Positions 1 through 7,432 of a DNA stretch of 64,000 nucleotides are shown here, in pieces (within the stretch, counting starts at the first letter, position 1; each line of letters begins with the position of its first letter). Where the stretch lies: assembly GCF_904426505.1 (NCBI RefSeq), contig NZ_CAJGBN010000012.1, positions 186,001 to 250,000 of the forward strand, read 5' to 3'. The translations under genes and the position numbers were made by a program. This DNA is from Rubrivivax sp. A210 (lineage in GTDB: Bacteria > Pseudomonadota > Gammaproteobacteria > Burkholderiales > Burkholderiaceae_C). Below the pieces are notes generated by a model that searched no databases, was not told the origin of the DNA, and saw only the letters and a program-made list of their open reading frames with translations.

Positions 1-291
1 CTGGATGAACGGGAACATCAGCGTCTGCGCGCCGGCGTCGAGCACGCGCTTGACGGTGACGGTGTCGTTCCAGGGCACGCGCACCAGCGGCACCATCTTG
101 GTATTGCCCACGGCCTGCAGCAGGTGTACCAGGTCCATCAGGTCCACCGGCGTGTGCTCCATGTCGAGCACGCCCCAGTCGAATCCGGCCAGGCCCACGG
201 CTTCGGCCACCATGGGGCTGGCCGACAGCACCCAGGTGCCTATGGGGGCCTTGGAGCCGCGTGCGCGCAGCAGCTGGTTGAAGGGGTTCAC
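1..291 (-). CDS. HpcH/HpaI-family aldolase (partial, N-terminal 97 residues)
   Basis: This is the N-terminus of a class II, metal-dependent 2-keto-3-deoxy aldolase of the HpcH/HpaI family. These enzymes cleave 2-keto-3-deoxy acids to pyruvate (or an analogue) plus an aldehyde. The start is a GTG read on the minus strand, giving VNPFNQLL; no ATG start is available there. Visible family motifs are APIGTWV, FDWGVLDMEHTP (active-site region), VPLVRVPWND and the metal/pyruvate-site stretch VLDAGAQTLMFP. The frame is open to the left edge, so the remaining roughly 150 residues are outside the window. It is divergent from the sulfolactate operon. KDSG aldolase of the sulfo-Entner-Doudoroff pathway belongs to this family, so a link is possible but unproven. 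4-hydroxy-2-oxoheptanedioate aldolase is the default name. Confidence 0.88.
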   Translation of the reverse strand, partial: MNPFNQLLRARGSKAPIGTWVLSASPMVAEAVGLAGFDWGVLDMEHTPVDLMDLVHLLQAVGNTKMVPLVRVPWNDTVTVKRVLDAGAQTLMFPFIQ

Positions 292-398
292 GTCAGCCTC
301 CGGTTTCAGTGGATGATGGATTCTGACCCAGACAGCCGCCGCTCCGGTGCCCGCGCGGGGCGCCAGAATACGCCCCGCCCTAGCGATCAGGAGAGACG

Positions 399-680
399 AT
401 GATTCACTTCGTGTTGCACGACGCCCGCGACAGCGTGGCCGTGGTGGTGGTGGAAGGCGTGCAGGCCGGCATGGCGCTGAACGGCTGGATCATGGACGAG
501 GACCGCATGGTCGGCGTGCAGGCCCGCCAGGACATCCCCATCGGCCACAAGGTGGCCCTGGTCGACCTGAGTCCGGGCGACACCGTCCACAAGTACGGCA
601 TCGACATCGGCCGCGTGGTCGCACCCATCAAGGCCGGCGAGCACGCCCACGTCCACAACATCAAGACCAAGCGCTGGTAA
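399..680 (+). CDS. suyA: (R)-sulfolactate sulfo-lyase small subunit (UxaA N-terminal/SAF domain)
   Basis: The 93-residue protein is a stand-alone SAF domain of the UxaA/altronate dehydratase N-terminal family. It has the typical pattern IPIGHKVAL, a central YGIDIG and a terminal [10 protein letters not shown]. In the family the small and large parts together form an iron-dependent lyase. The split two-gene form with a subunit of about 93 residues is the form known for SuyAB, which releases sulfite from (R)-3-sulfolactate to give pyruvate. An AGGAG ribosome site precedes the ATG, and the gene ends 4 nt before suyB. UxaA itself is normally one fused chain. The sulfolactate assignment rests mainly on the neighbours; another sugar-acid or hydroxyacid lyase remains possible. 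Confidence 0.78.
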   Translation: MIHFVLHDARDSVAVVVVEGVQAGMALNGWIMDEDRMVGVQARQDIPIGHKVALVDLSPGDTVHKYGIDIGRVVAPIKAGEHAHVHNIKTKRW

Positions 681-684
681 GGCC

Positions 685-1860
685 ATGAGCATCATCGACA
701 AGCAGACCACCTTCCTGGGCTACCGGCGCGAGAACGGCCGCGTGGGCGTGCGCAACCACGTCATCGTGCTGCCGCTGGACGATCTGTCCAATGCCGCGGC
801 GGAGGCGGTGGCGCACAACATCAAGGGGGCGATGGCCATTCCCCACCCCTACGGCCGGCTGCAGTTCGGCGCCGACCTGGAGTTGCATTTCCGCACCCTC
901 ATCGGCACCGGCTGCAACCCCAACGTGGCGGCAGTCGTCGTCATCGGCATCGAGGATGGCTGGACGCAGAAGGTGGTCGACGGCATCAAGGCCACCGGCA
1001 AGCCGGTGGCCGGCTTCGGCATCGAGGGCCACGGCGACCACGCCACCATCCTGCGCGCCAGCCAGGCGGCGCGCGGGTTCGTGCAGTGGGCCAGCGAGAA
1101 GCAGCGCGAGGTCTGCCCCATCCACGAACTGTGGGTGAGCACCAAGTGCGGCGAGAGCGACACCACCAGCGGCTGCGGCGCCAACCCCACGGTGGGCGAC
1201 GCCTTCGACAAGCTGCACGCGCTGGGCAACTACCTGTGCTTCGGCGAAACCACCGAACTCACCGGCGGCGAGCACATCGTGGCCGCGCGCTGCGCCAATG
1301 ACGCGGTGCGCGAGCGCTTCCAGTTCATGTTCGACCGTTACCAGGCGGTGATCGAGCGCCACAAGACCAGCGATCTTTCCGACAGCCAGCCCACCAAGGG
1401 CAATATCGCCGGCGGCCTGACCACCATCGAGGAAAAGGCGCTGGGCAATATCCAGAAGATCGGCAAGAAGTGCACCGTGGACGGCGTCATCGACAAGGCC
1501 GAGCCACCCACCCACCCGGGCCTGTGGTTCATGGACAGTTCCAGCGCCGCGGCCGAGATGGTGACGCTGTGCGCGGCCAGCGGCTACGTGGTTCACTTCT
1601 TCCCCACCGGCCAGGGCAATGTGATCGGCAACCCCATCCTGCCGGTCATCAAGATCTGCGCCAATCCGCGCACGGTGAGGTTGATGAGCGAGCACATCGA
1701 CGTCGACAGCTCGGGCCTGCTGCAGCGCGAAATCACGCTCGGCCAGGCCGGTGACCAGTTGCTGCAATGCATGCTGCGCACCGCCAACGGCCGCCTCACC
1801 GCGGCGGAGGCCCTGGGCCACCGCGAGTTCGTGCTGACCCGCCTCTACGAGAGCGCCTGA
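685..1860 (+). CDS. suyB: (R)-sulfolactate sulfo-lyase large subunit (UxaA C-terminal family)
   Basis: The 391-residue protein covers the UxaA/GarD C-terminal catalytic domain. It begins with [14 protein letters not shown], typical of the family, and carries the conserved cysteine-rich block [16 protein letters not shown] (about residues 154-169), where the iron site is expected. [18 protein letters not shown] towards the C-terminus is also characteristic. With SuyA it would cleave (R)-sulfolactate to pyruvate and sulfite in the cytoplasm. Altronate or galactarate dehydratases are close relatives. The choice of SuyB follows from the separate small subunit and the following slcC- and comC-like genes, an arrangement reported for Chromohalobacter and other sulfolactate degraders. 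It is 17 nt upstream of the next gene. Confidence 0.78.
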   Translation: MSIIDKQTTFLGYRRENGRVGVRNHVIVLPLDDLSNAAAEAVAHNIKGAMAIPHPYGRLQFGADLELHFRTLIGTGCNPNVAAVVVIGIEDGWTQKVVDGIKATGKPVAGFGIEGHGDHATILRASQAARGFVQWASEKQREVCPIHELWVSTKCGESDTTSGCGANPTVGDAFDKLHALGNYLCFGETTELTGGEHIVAARCANDAVRERFQFMFDRYQAVIERHKTSDLSDSQPTKGNIAGGLTTIEEKALGNIQKIGKKCTVDGVIDKAEPPTHPGLWFMDSSSAAAEMVTLCAASGYVVHFFPTGQGNVIGNPILPVIKICANPRTVRLMSEHIDVDSSGLLQREITLGQAGDQLLQCMLRTANGRLTAAEALGHREFVLTRLYESA

Positions 1861-1877
1861 AAAAAGGAGCGAACAAG

Positions 1878-2804
1878 ATGGCCCGCATCGTCATCACTGA
1901 GCCCATGGACGAGCGCGCGGTGGCGCGCCTGCGCGCCGCGCACGACGTCTTCCACGACCCGCATCTGGTGGACGACGCACCGCGCCTGCTGCAGCTGGCC
2001 GGCGGCGCCGATGCCCTGATCGTGCGCAACCGCACCCAGGTGCGCGGCGCGCTGCTGCAGGCGCTGGCGCGCTGCCGTGTCGTCGGCCGCCTGGGCGTGG
2101 GCATGGACAACATCGACATGGACGGCTGCGCGGCGCGCGGCATGCAGGTGTTTCCGGCCACCGGCGCCAATGCGCTCAGCGTGGCCGAGTACGTCGTCAC
2201 CGCGGCCCTGCTGCTGCTGCGCGGCGCCTACCAGGCCAGTGCCGCTGTGAGCGGTGGGCAATGGCCGCGCGCCGCACTCTCCAACGGGCGCGAGGTGGCC
2301 GGCAAGACCCTGGGCCTGGTGGGCTTCGGCTCCATCGGCCAGACCACGGCGCGGCTGGCGCGCGGCCTGGGCATGGAGGTCAGCGCCTTCGACGCCATGA
2401 TGGACGAGGACCACCCGGCCTTCGCCCAGGGCGGCGTGCGCTGCGCCGGGCTCGAGGAGGTGCTGACCACCGCCGACGTCGTGAGCCTGCATGTACCGCT
2501 GCTGGGCAGCACGCGCGGCCTGCTCGACGCGGCGCGCATCGCGGCCATGAAGCCCGGCGCCGTGCTCGTCAACACCGCACGCGGCGGCATCGTCGACGAG
2601 CTGGCGGTGGCGGCGGCGCTGAAGAGCGGCCACCTGGGCGGCGCCGCGCTGGACGTCTTCGAGGCGGAACCGCAACCCGCCGCGCCGCATTTCGAGGGCT
2701 GCCCGAACCTGCTGCTGACGCCGCATGTGGCCGGCGTGACGCAGGAGTCGAACGACCGCGTCAGCGGCCTCATCGCCGACCGCGTGCTGCAAGCCCTGCG
2801 ATGA
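1878..2804 (+). CDS. slcC: (S)-sulfolactate dehydrogenase-like D-2-hydroxyacid dehydrogenase
   Basis: This 308-residue NAD-dependent dehydrogenase belongs to the D-isomer-specific 2-hydroxyacid (PGDH/SerA) family. The Rossmann motif GFGSIG is at residues 149-154, and the catalytic triad reads as Arg235 (NTARGG), Glu264 (FEAEP) and His283 (LTPHVAG). The ATG at 1878 is chosen because AAGGAG stands about 10 nt upstream; an earlier in-frame start would overlap suyB by about 90 nt. In sulfolactate degraders SlcC oxidises (S)-sulfolactate to 3-sulfopyruvate, and the N-terminal RNRTQVRG and RLGVGMDNID resemble that enzyme. The stop overlaps the next ATG (ATGA). A general hydroxypyruvate or phosphoglycerate dehydrogenase role cannot be excluded from sequence alone. 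Confidence 0.75.
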   Translation: MARIVITEPMDERAVARLRAAHDVFHDPHLVDDAPRLLQLAGGADALIVRNRTQVRGALLQALARCRVVGRLGVGMDNIDMDGCAARGMQVFPATGANALSVAEYVVTAALLLLRGAYQASAAVSGGQWPRAALSNGREVAGKTLGLVGFGSIGQTTARLARGLGMEVSAFDAMMDEDHPAFAQGGVRCAGLEEVLTTADVVSLHVPLLGSTRGLLDAARIAAMKPGAVLVNTARGGIVDELAVAAALKSGHLGGAALDVFEAEPQPAAPHFEGCPNLLLTPHVAGVTQESNDRVSGLIADRVLQALR

Positions 2805-3814
2805 AGGTCGCCATCGCCGCGCTCGAGGCCCTGGTCGCGCGGCAGCTGCAGCGCGCCGGCGCCCACGCTGAGATGGCCGCGGCCACGGCGCGCGCCCTGG
2901 TGCTGGCCGAGGCCCAGGGCCTGGGCTCGCACGGCCTGGTGCGCGTGGCGCAGTACGCCACCCATTTGCGCAACGGCCGTGTCGATGGCGACGCGCGGCC
3001 GGCGCTGCGCCAGCGCAAAGGCGGCGCCATGGTCGTCGACGCGGCCGAGGGCCTGGCCTTCGGCGCCTGCGCGTTGGCAGTGGACGAGGCCATCGCCGCG
3101 GCGCGCGAGCACGGCGTGGCGGTGTCCGGCGTCGTGCGCAGCCACCATGCCGGCGTGCTGGCAGACCACCTGCGCCCCGTGGCCGCGGCCGGCCTGGTCG
3201 GCCTGGCTTTTGCCAACTCACCCGCCGCGCTGCCGGCCGCCGGTGGCCGCCACGCCGTGTTCGGCACCAACCCGCTGGCGGCGGCATTCCCCCGCGCCGC
3301 CGCGGCGCCGCTGCTGATCGACCTCAGCCTCAGCGAGGTGGCGCGCGGCAAGCTGATGCTGGCGGCCAAGGAGGGCCGCTCCATCCCCGAGGGCTGGGCG
3401 CTGGACGCCGAAGGCCGGCCCACCACCGACCCGCGCGCCGGCCTGGCCGGCAGCATGCTGCCGGTGGGCGCTGCCACCTCAAGCAAAGGCGCGATGCTGG
3501 CCCTGGTGGTGGAACTGCTGGTCACGGCGTTGATGGGCGCCCGCTTCGGCTATGAGGCGTCGAGCTTCTTCGTCGACGAGGGTGACCGCCCCGGCATCGG
3601 CCAGGCCTTCATCGTCATCGACCCCGGCGCGCTGGCCGGCCAGGCCACTTACCTGGCGCGCGTCGAGGTGCTGGTGGCCGAGATGCTCAGCGACGAGGGT
3701 GTGCGCCTGCCGGGGGCGCGGCGCGAGGTCCTGCTGGAGCGCGCCCACGCCGAGGGCGTGAACGTCGATGATGCCCTGCTGGCGAGCTGGGGGGCCGATC
3801 CGACGGCCGCCTGA
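2801..3814 (+). CDS. comC: (R)-sulfolactate dehydrogenase-like protein (malate/L-lactate dehydrogenase family)
   Basis: The 337-residue protein belongs to the NAD(P)-dependent malate/L-sulfolactate dehydrogenase family (MDH type 2, not Rossmann-type). Motifs seen are SHG at 43-45, RSHHAG with the probable catalytic His116, and FGTNPLA at 154-160. ComC enzymes reduce sulfopyruvate to sulfolactate. Paired with SlcC of the opposite stereospecificity, it would convert (S)- to (R)-sulfolactate, which SuyAB then cleaves. The ATG overlaps the slcC stop by 4 nt, so the two are probably translationally coupled. The gene ends 9 nt from the convergent GGDEF gene. Ureidoglycolate or malate dehydrogenase activity is the main alternative. 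Confidence 0.75.
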   Translation: MKVAIAALEALVARQLQRAGAHAEMAAATARALVLAEAQGLGSHGLVRVAQYATHLRNGRVDGDARPALRQRKGGAMVVDAAEGLAFGACALAVDEAIAAAREHGVAVSGVVRSHHAGVLADHLRPVAAAGLVGLAFANSPAALPAAGGRHAVFGTNPLAAAFPRAAAAPLLIDLSLSEVARGKLMLAAKEGRSIPEGWALDAEGRPTTDPRAGLAGSMLPVGAATSSKGAMLALVVELLVTALMGARFGYEASSFFVDEGDRPGIGQAFIVIDPGALAGQATYLARVEVLVAEMLSDEGVRLPGARREVLLERAHAEGVNVDDALLASWGADPTAA

Positions 3815-3823
3815 ACGGCGAGC

Positions 3824-4726
3824 TCAGCGGGCCTCGTCGTTGGCCGCCGTGCCGGCGCCGCCTTCGCTGCGCCCCGCGTACTGGCGCACGCCCGCCGTCG
3901 CCACCCAGCCGGCCTGGGCGGCGGCGCGCTGCAGCAGCGAGCGCGCGTTCTTGCCGTGCTCCGGGTAGATGGCCAGGCCCACGGCGGCACGCAGGCTGCA
4001 GGTCTCGCCCGCCACCACCAGCGGCTGGTGCAGCGAGCGCGTGAGCTTGTGTACCACGCGTTCGCCGTCGCCGCGGTTCTCCATCCGGCCCAGCAGCACG
4101 GCAAAGGCATCGCGGCCGAGCGCGGCCACCACGTCGCTGGCGCGCAGGCCGCTGCGCAGCCGCACAGCAAGCTTTCGCCGCAGCAGCCGTGCCGCCACCT
4201 CGCCCAGGCGGGCCGCGGCCGCGTCCAGGCCTTCCAGCCGCAGCACGATCAGCCCCATGGGCACGGGCTCGCGGTCGCGCAGGGCCAGCAGCTGGCTCAT
4301 GTGTTCGATCAGCTGAGCCTCATGCGGCAGGCCGGTGCCGAGATCAGTGGCATAGGCGGTGCGCGCGGCACGCTCCAGCCGCTTGCGCTCCACCGCGTGA
4401 CGGATGGCACGCCGCAGCGCTTCGACACCCTCTGCCTCTGCAACGATGGCCTCGGTGCCGGCGCGCAGCAATGCCGCCTCGAGCGCATCGTCGGCCACGG
4501 CGGCCAGCACCACCACGGCATGGTCGACGGCGGCCGCGGACAGCTCACCCTGTTCGGCCAGCGCCGCCATCTCGTCGCGCGTGGCGGCTTGCATCAGCAC
4601 GGCGTCATGCAGCGCGGGCCCGGCGCCCGGCGCGGTGAGGGCAATGGCAAAGCCGGCTGCCGCCAGCATGTCCTGGCGGCCGGCGGCGGCGCCCAGCAGC
4701 AGGAGGGTCAGGTTCTGGGATGACAT
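3824..4726 (-). CDS. Degenerate GGDEF-domain protein
   Basis: The 300-residue protein has a receiver-like N-terminal half without a clear phospho-acceptor pattern. A C-terminal domain is built like a diguanylate cyclase: DLGTGLPHEAQL near residue 128 corresponds to the D-LTGLPNR signature, and GRDAF at 204-208 stands where GGDEF is expected. Loss of the second Gly and of Glu makes cyclase activity unlikely, so it is probably a sensor or binding protein. Start MSSQNL at 4726 is preferred; an ATG 18 nt upstream is in frame but adds an unlikely MRHHGR extension. It is convergent with comC, and tRNA-Gly lies on the same strand about 60 nt upstream. Confidence 0.72.
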   Translation of the reverse strand: MSSQNLTLLLLGAAAGRQDMLAAAGFAIALTAPGAGPALHDAVLMQAATRDEMAALAEQGELSAAAVDHAVVVLAAVADDALEAALLRAGTEAIVAEAEGVEALRRAIRHAVERKRLERAARTAYATDLGTGLPHEAQLIEHMSQLLALRDREPVPMGLIVLRLEGLDAAAARLGEVAARLLRRKLAVRLRSGLRASDVVAALGRDAFAVLLGRMENRGDGERVVHKLTRSLHQPLVVAGETCSLRAAVGLAIYPEHGKNARSLLQRAAAQAGWVATAGVRQYAGRSEGGAGTAANDEAR

Positions 4727-4788
4727 GCGGCCATGATGGCGCAAAGAAAACCTGGATCAGGCGGCCTCGCCGCGTAAAGAAAAGCAGC

Positions 4789-4862
4789 TGGAGCGGGTGA
4801 AGGGAATCGAACCCTCGTATGAAGCTTGGGAAGCTGCCGTTCTGCCATTGAACTACACCCGC
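4789..4862 (-). tRNA. tRNA-Gly (anticodon CCC)
   Basis: Read on the minus strand, the 7-bp acceptor stem GCGGGTG/CACCCGC encloses a D-arm with TAGTTCAATGGCAGAAC, an anticodon arm whose seven-base loop TTCCCAA gives CCC, and a T-arm AGGGTTCGATTCCCT. The discriminator U is followed by an encoded CCA. The sequence closely parallels Escherichia coli glyU. It lies alone between the degenerate GGDEF gene and ahpC. Confidence 0.95.
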
Positions 4863-4941
4863 GCAGTGCCGAAGTTTATGCGATGGCGCGCCCGGCGCCG
4901 GCTGCACAGCGGCCCCGATGCCGGCAGCGGGGTTGGGGTCG

Positions 4942-4978
4942 ATAGACATTTCCAATGAAAAACATTGGATCAATGCAT
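4942..4978 (+). promoter_or_regulatory. Putative OxyR-binding site upstream of ahpC
   Basis: Four tetrads occur at the exact OxyR spacing: ATAG-N7-CAAT-N7-ATTG-N7-GCAT. The consensus is ATAG-N7-CTAT-N7-ATAG-N7-CTAT, so matches are 4, 3, 3 and 2 of 4. The block is markedly more AT-rich than its surroundings and ends 75 nt before the ahpC start. OxyR control of ahpCF is established in many proteobacteria; assignment here is inference from the spacing. Confidence 0.55.
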
Positions 4979-5053
4979 CCCGCAAATGCTGCATCGCACC
5001 CAGAATTGACCCCGTTGCATCCTTTCCCCACCACCCCAACCAAGGAGTCCCGC

Positions 5054-5617
5054 ATGTCCCTCATCAACACCCAAGTCCAGCCCTTCAAGACCCAGGCCTT
5101 CCACAACGGCAAGTTCATCGAAGTCACCGAGCAAAGCCTGAAGGGCAAGTGGTCGGTGCTGATCTTCATGCCGGCGGCCTTCACCTTCAACTGCCCGACC
5201 GAGATCGAGGACGCAGCCGACAACTACGCCGAGTTCCAGAAGGCCGGTACCGAGGTCTACATCGTCACCACCGACACCCACTTCTCGCACAAGGTGTGGC
5301 ACGAGACCAGCCCGGCCGTCGGCAAGGCCAAGTTCCCGCTCGTGGGCGACCCCACGCACACCCTGACCAACGCCTTCGGCGTGCACATCGCCGAGGAAGG
5401 CCTGGCGCTGCGCGGCACCTTCGTCGTCAACCCCGACGGCATCATCAAGACCATGGAAGTGCATTCCAACGAGATCGCCCGCGACGTCAAGGAAACGCTG
5501 CGCAAGCTCAAGGCCGCCCAGTACACAGCCAGCCACCCCGGCCAGGTGTGCCCGGCCAAGTGGAACGAAGGCGCCAAGACGCTGACGCCGTCGCTGGATC
5601 TGGTCGGCAAGATCTAA
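5054..5617 (+). CDS. ahpC: Alkyl hydroperoxide reductase subunit C (typical 2-Cys peroxiredoxin)
   Basis: The 187-residue peroxiredoxin reduces hydrogen peroxide, peroxynitrite and organic hydroperoxides in the cytoplasm. The peroxidatic cysteine is Cys47 in TFNCPTE, and the resolving cysteine is Cys166 in GQVCPAKW; both positions and the total length agree with the enterobacterial enzyme. The usual FVCPTE is FNCPTE here, a mild change next to the active site. The ATG at 5054 is chosen because AAGGAG lies about 8 nt upstream and the length becomes canonical. An in-frame ATG 99 nt upstream would start inside the OxyR-like region. ahpF follows after 147 nt. Confidence 0.97.
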   Translation: MSLINTQVQPFKTQAFHNGKFIEVTEQSLKGKWSVLIFMPAAFTFNCPTEIEDAADNYAEFQKAGTEVYIVTTDTHFSHKVWHETSPAVGKAKFPLVGDPTHTLTNAFGVHIAEEGLALRGTFVVNPDGIIKTMEVHSNEIARDVKETLRKLKAAQYTASHPGQVCPAKWNEGAKTLTPSLDLVGKI

Positions 5618-5630
5618 GCCACCAACCCTG

Positions 5631-5652
5631 CCCGGTGCCCCGCGGCACCGGG
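5631..5652 (+). terminator. GC-rich hairpin in the ahpC-ahpF gap
   Basis: A 9-bp perfect stem (CCCGGTGCC / GGCACCGGG) with a CCGC loop lies 13 nt after the ahpC stop. There is no long U tract, so it is more likely an attenuator or 3'-end stabiliser than a full terminator. Such a hairpin would fit the usual excess of AhpC over AhpF. Confidence 0.45.
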
Positions 5653-5764
5653 TTGCGACTCCCACGACAAGGCCTTCGGACCCTGTCGGCAGCGCCTGCA
5701 GCCGGACGCTGCCGACCGGGCCGGAACACCCACGCCCGCATCCAAGCCTCACCAGGAGAACACC

Positions 5765-7330
5765 ATGCTCGACAGCGCCATCCAGGGCCAGCTCAAGTCC
5801 TACCTCGAACGCCTGCAGCAGCCCATCGAGCTGGTGGCCAGCCTGGACGACCGCCCGGCCTCGGCCGAGATGCGCGAACTGCTGACCGAGATCGCGGCGC
5901 TGAACGACAAGGTCAGCGCCCGCTTCGACGGCAACGACGCCCGCCGCCCCTCGTTCCAGATCAGCCGCGCCGGCGCCGACATGGGCGTTCGCTTCGCTGC
6001 CATACCGATGGGCCACGAGTTCACCTCGCTGGTGCTGGCCCTGCTGCAGGCCGGCGGCCATCCGCCCAAGGTGGAAGCCGACGCCATCGAGCAGATTGCC
6101 TCGCTGGACGGCGACTTCGTCTTCGAGACCTATATGTCGCTGACCTGCCACAACTGCCCCGACGTGGTGCAGGCGCTCAACCTGATGGCCGTGATCAACC
6201 CGCGCGTGCGCCACGTCGCCATTGACGGCGGCCTGTTCCAGGCCGAGGTGGACGAGCGCCAGATCATGGCCGTGCCCACGGTCTACCTCAATGGCCAGCC
6301 GTTCGGCTCGGGCCGCATGGAGCTGGCCGAGATCCTGGCCAAGGTGGACACCGGCAGCGCGGCGCGCGACGCCGCCAAGCTGGGCGCCAAGGAAGATTTC
6401 GACGTGCTCATCGTCGGCGGCGGCCCGGCCGGCGCCGCGGCGGCGGTGTATGCGGCGCGCAAAGGCATACGCACCGGCGTGGTGGCCGAGCGCTTCGGCG
6501 GCCAGACCCTGGACACCCTGGGCATCGAGAACTACATCTCGGTGCTCGAAACCCAGGGGCCCAAGTTCGCCGCCGCGCTGGAGGCCCATGCCCGCGCCTA
6601 TGGCGTGGACATCATGAACGGCCAGCGCGTCACGGCGCTGCTGCCCGCGGCCGAGCCTGGCGGCAAGATCGAGGTCAGGCTCGAGAACGGCGCGCTGCTG
6701 CGTGGCCGCACGGTGATCCTGTCCACCGGCGCGCGCTGGCGCAATGTCAACGTGCCGGGCGAGGCCGAGTACCGCAACAAGGGTGTGGCCTACTGCCCGC
6801 ACTGCGACGGACCGCTGTTCAAGGGCCGCGATGTCGCCGTCATCGGCGGCGGCAATTCCGGCATCGAGGCCGCCATCGACCTCGCCGGCGTCGTGCGCCA
6901 TGTCACGGTGATCGAGTTTCTCGACCAGCTCAAGGCCGACGCCGTGCTGGTGAACAAGCTCAAGAGCCTGCCCAACGTGACCGTACACACCGGCGCCCAG
7001 ACCACCGAGATCACCGGCGACGGCCAGAAGGTCAACGGCCTGCGCTACAAGAACCGCGCCAGCGGCCAGGAGCACACCGTGGCGCTGGCCGGGGTCTTCG
7101 TGCAGATCGGCCTCGTGCCCAACACCGAATGGCTCAAGGGCACGGTGGAGCTGAGCAAGTACGGCGAGATCATCGTCGACGCACGCGGCGCCACCAGCCT
7201 GCCGGGTGTGTTTGCCGCCGGCGACGCCACCACCGTGCCCTACAAGCAGATCGTCATCGCCGCCGGCGACGGCGCGAAGGCGGCGCTGTCGGCCTTTGAC
7301 CACCTGATCCGCACGCCGCAGGCGGCCTGA
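5765..7330 (+). CDS. ahpF: Alkyl hydroperoxide reductase subunit F
   Basis: The 521-residue FAD-containing disulfide reductase passes electrons from NADH to AhpC. The N-terminal double-thioredoxin-like domain has the redox pair Cys128/Cys131 (TCHNCPD). The thioredoxin-reductase-like core has an FAD-binding GGGPAG near residues 219-224, a second dinucleotide motif GGGNSG, and the redox pair Cys344/Cys347 (YCPHCDG). The end has [14 protein letters not shown], the conserved FAD site. Length and Cys spacing match E. coli AhpF almost residue for residue. AGGAGAACACC precedes the ATG. It is presumably co-transcribed with ahpC from the OxyR-controlled promoter. Confidence 0.97.
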   Translation: MLDSAIQGQLKSYLERLQQPIELVASLDDRPASAEMRELLTEIAALNDKVSARFDGNDARRPSFQISRAGADMGVRFAAIPMGHEFTSLVLALLQAGGHPPKVEADAIEQIASLDGDFVFETYMSLTCHNCPDVVQALNLMAVINPRVRHVAIDGGLFQAEVDERQIMAVPTVYLNGQPFGSGRMELAEILAKVDTGSAARDAAKLGAKEDFDVLIVGGGPAGAAAAVYAARKGIRTGVVAERFGGQTLDTLGIENYISVLETQGPKFAAALEAHARAYGVDIMNGQRVTALLPAAEPGGKIEVRLENGALLRGRTVILSTGARWRNVNVPGEAEYRNKGVAYCPHCDGPLFKGRDVAVIGGGNSGIEAAIDLAGVVRHVTVIEFLDQLKADAVLVNKLKSLPNVTVHTGAQTTEITGDGQKVNGLRYKNRASGQEHTVALAGVFVQIGLVPNTEWLKGTVELSKYGEIIVDARGATSLPGVFAAGDATTVPYKQIVIAAGDGAKAALSAFDHLIRTPQAA

Positions 7331-7338
7331 GCGGTATT

Positions 7339-7361
7339 GCCGGCGCCGCCGGGGCGCCGGC
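7339..7361 (+). terminator. Terminator-like hairpin after ahpF
   Basis: A 9-bp perfect stem GCCGGCGCC / GGCGCCGGC with a five-base loop starts 9 nt after the ahpF stop and is followed by TTCAGTTTCTG, a weak T-rich tail. It is a plausible intrinsic terminator for the ahpCF transcript. Confidence 0.55.
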
Positions 7362-7392
7362 TTCAGTTTCTGCGCCAGCGGCCGAAATCAGG

Positions 7393-7424
7393 CCTTGAGG
7401 GCCCACGTTGTCGGGCCCTGAAGG
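7393..7424 (+). promoter_or_regulatory. Hairpin sequestering the Shine-Dalgarno of the chemoreceptor gene
   Basis: The arms CCTTGAGGGCCC (7393-7404) and GGGCCCTGAAGG (7413-7424) pair over 12 positions with one G-G mismatch, around an 8-nt loop. The 3' arm ends in AAGG, which is the only Shine-Dalgarno-like sequence, 8 nt before the ATG at 7433. The 5' arm CCTT pairs exactly with it, so translation should be limited unless the stem opens. This is sequence-based inference with no known riboswitch match. Confidence 0.5.
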
Positions 7425-7432
7425 TTTGCACC

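Noticed and set aside
399-1860. Calling the split UxaA pair altronate or galactarate dehydratase
   Set aside because: Those enzymes are usually single chains in a hexuronate context. The two-subunit form with both sulfolactate-type dehydrogenases fits SuyAB better, though this remains inference.
4955-5053. An upstream in-frame ATG for ahpC adding 33 residues
   Set aside because: It would start inside the OxyR-like site and lacks a ribosome site; the start at 5054 has AAGGAG and gives the standard 187-residue protein.
4970-7303. A minus-strand open frame opposite ahpC and ahpF
   Set aside because: Translation is repetitive and charged, and both plus-strand genes are unequivocal.
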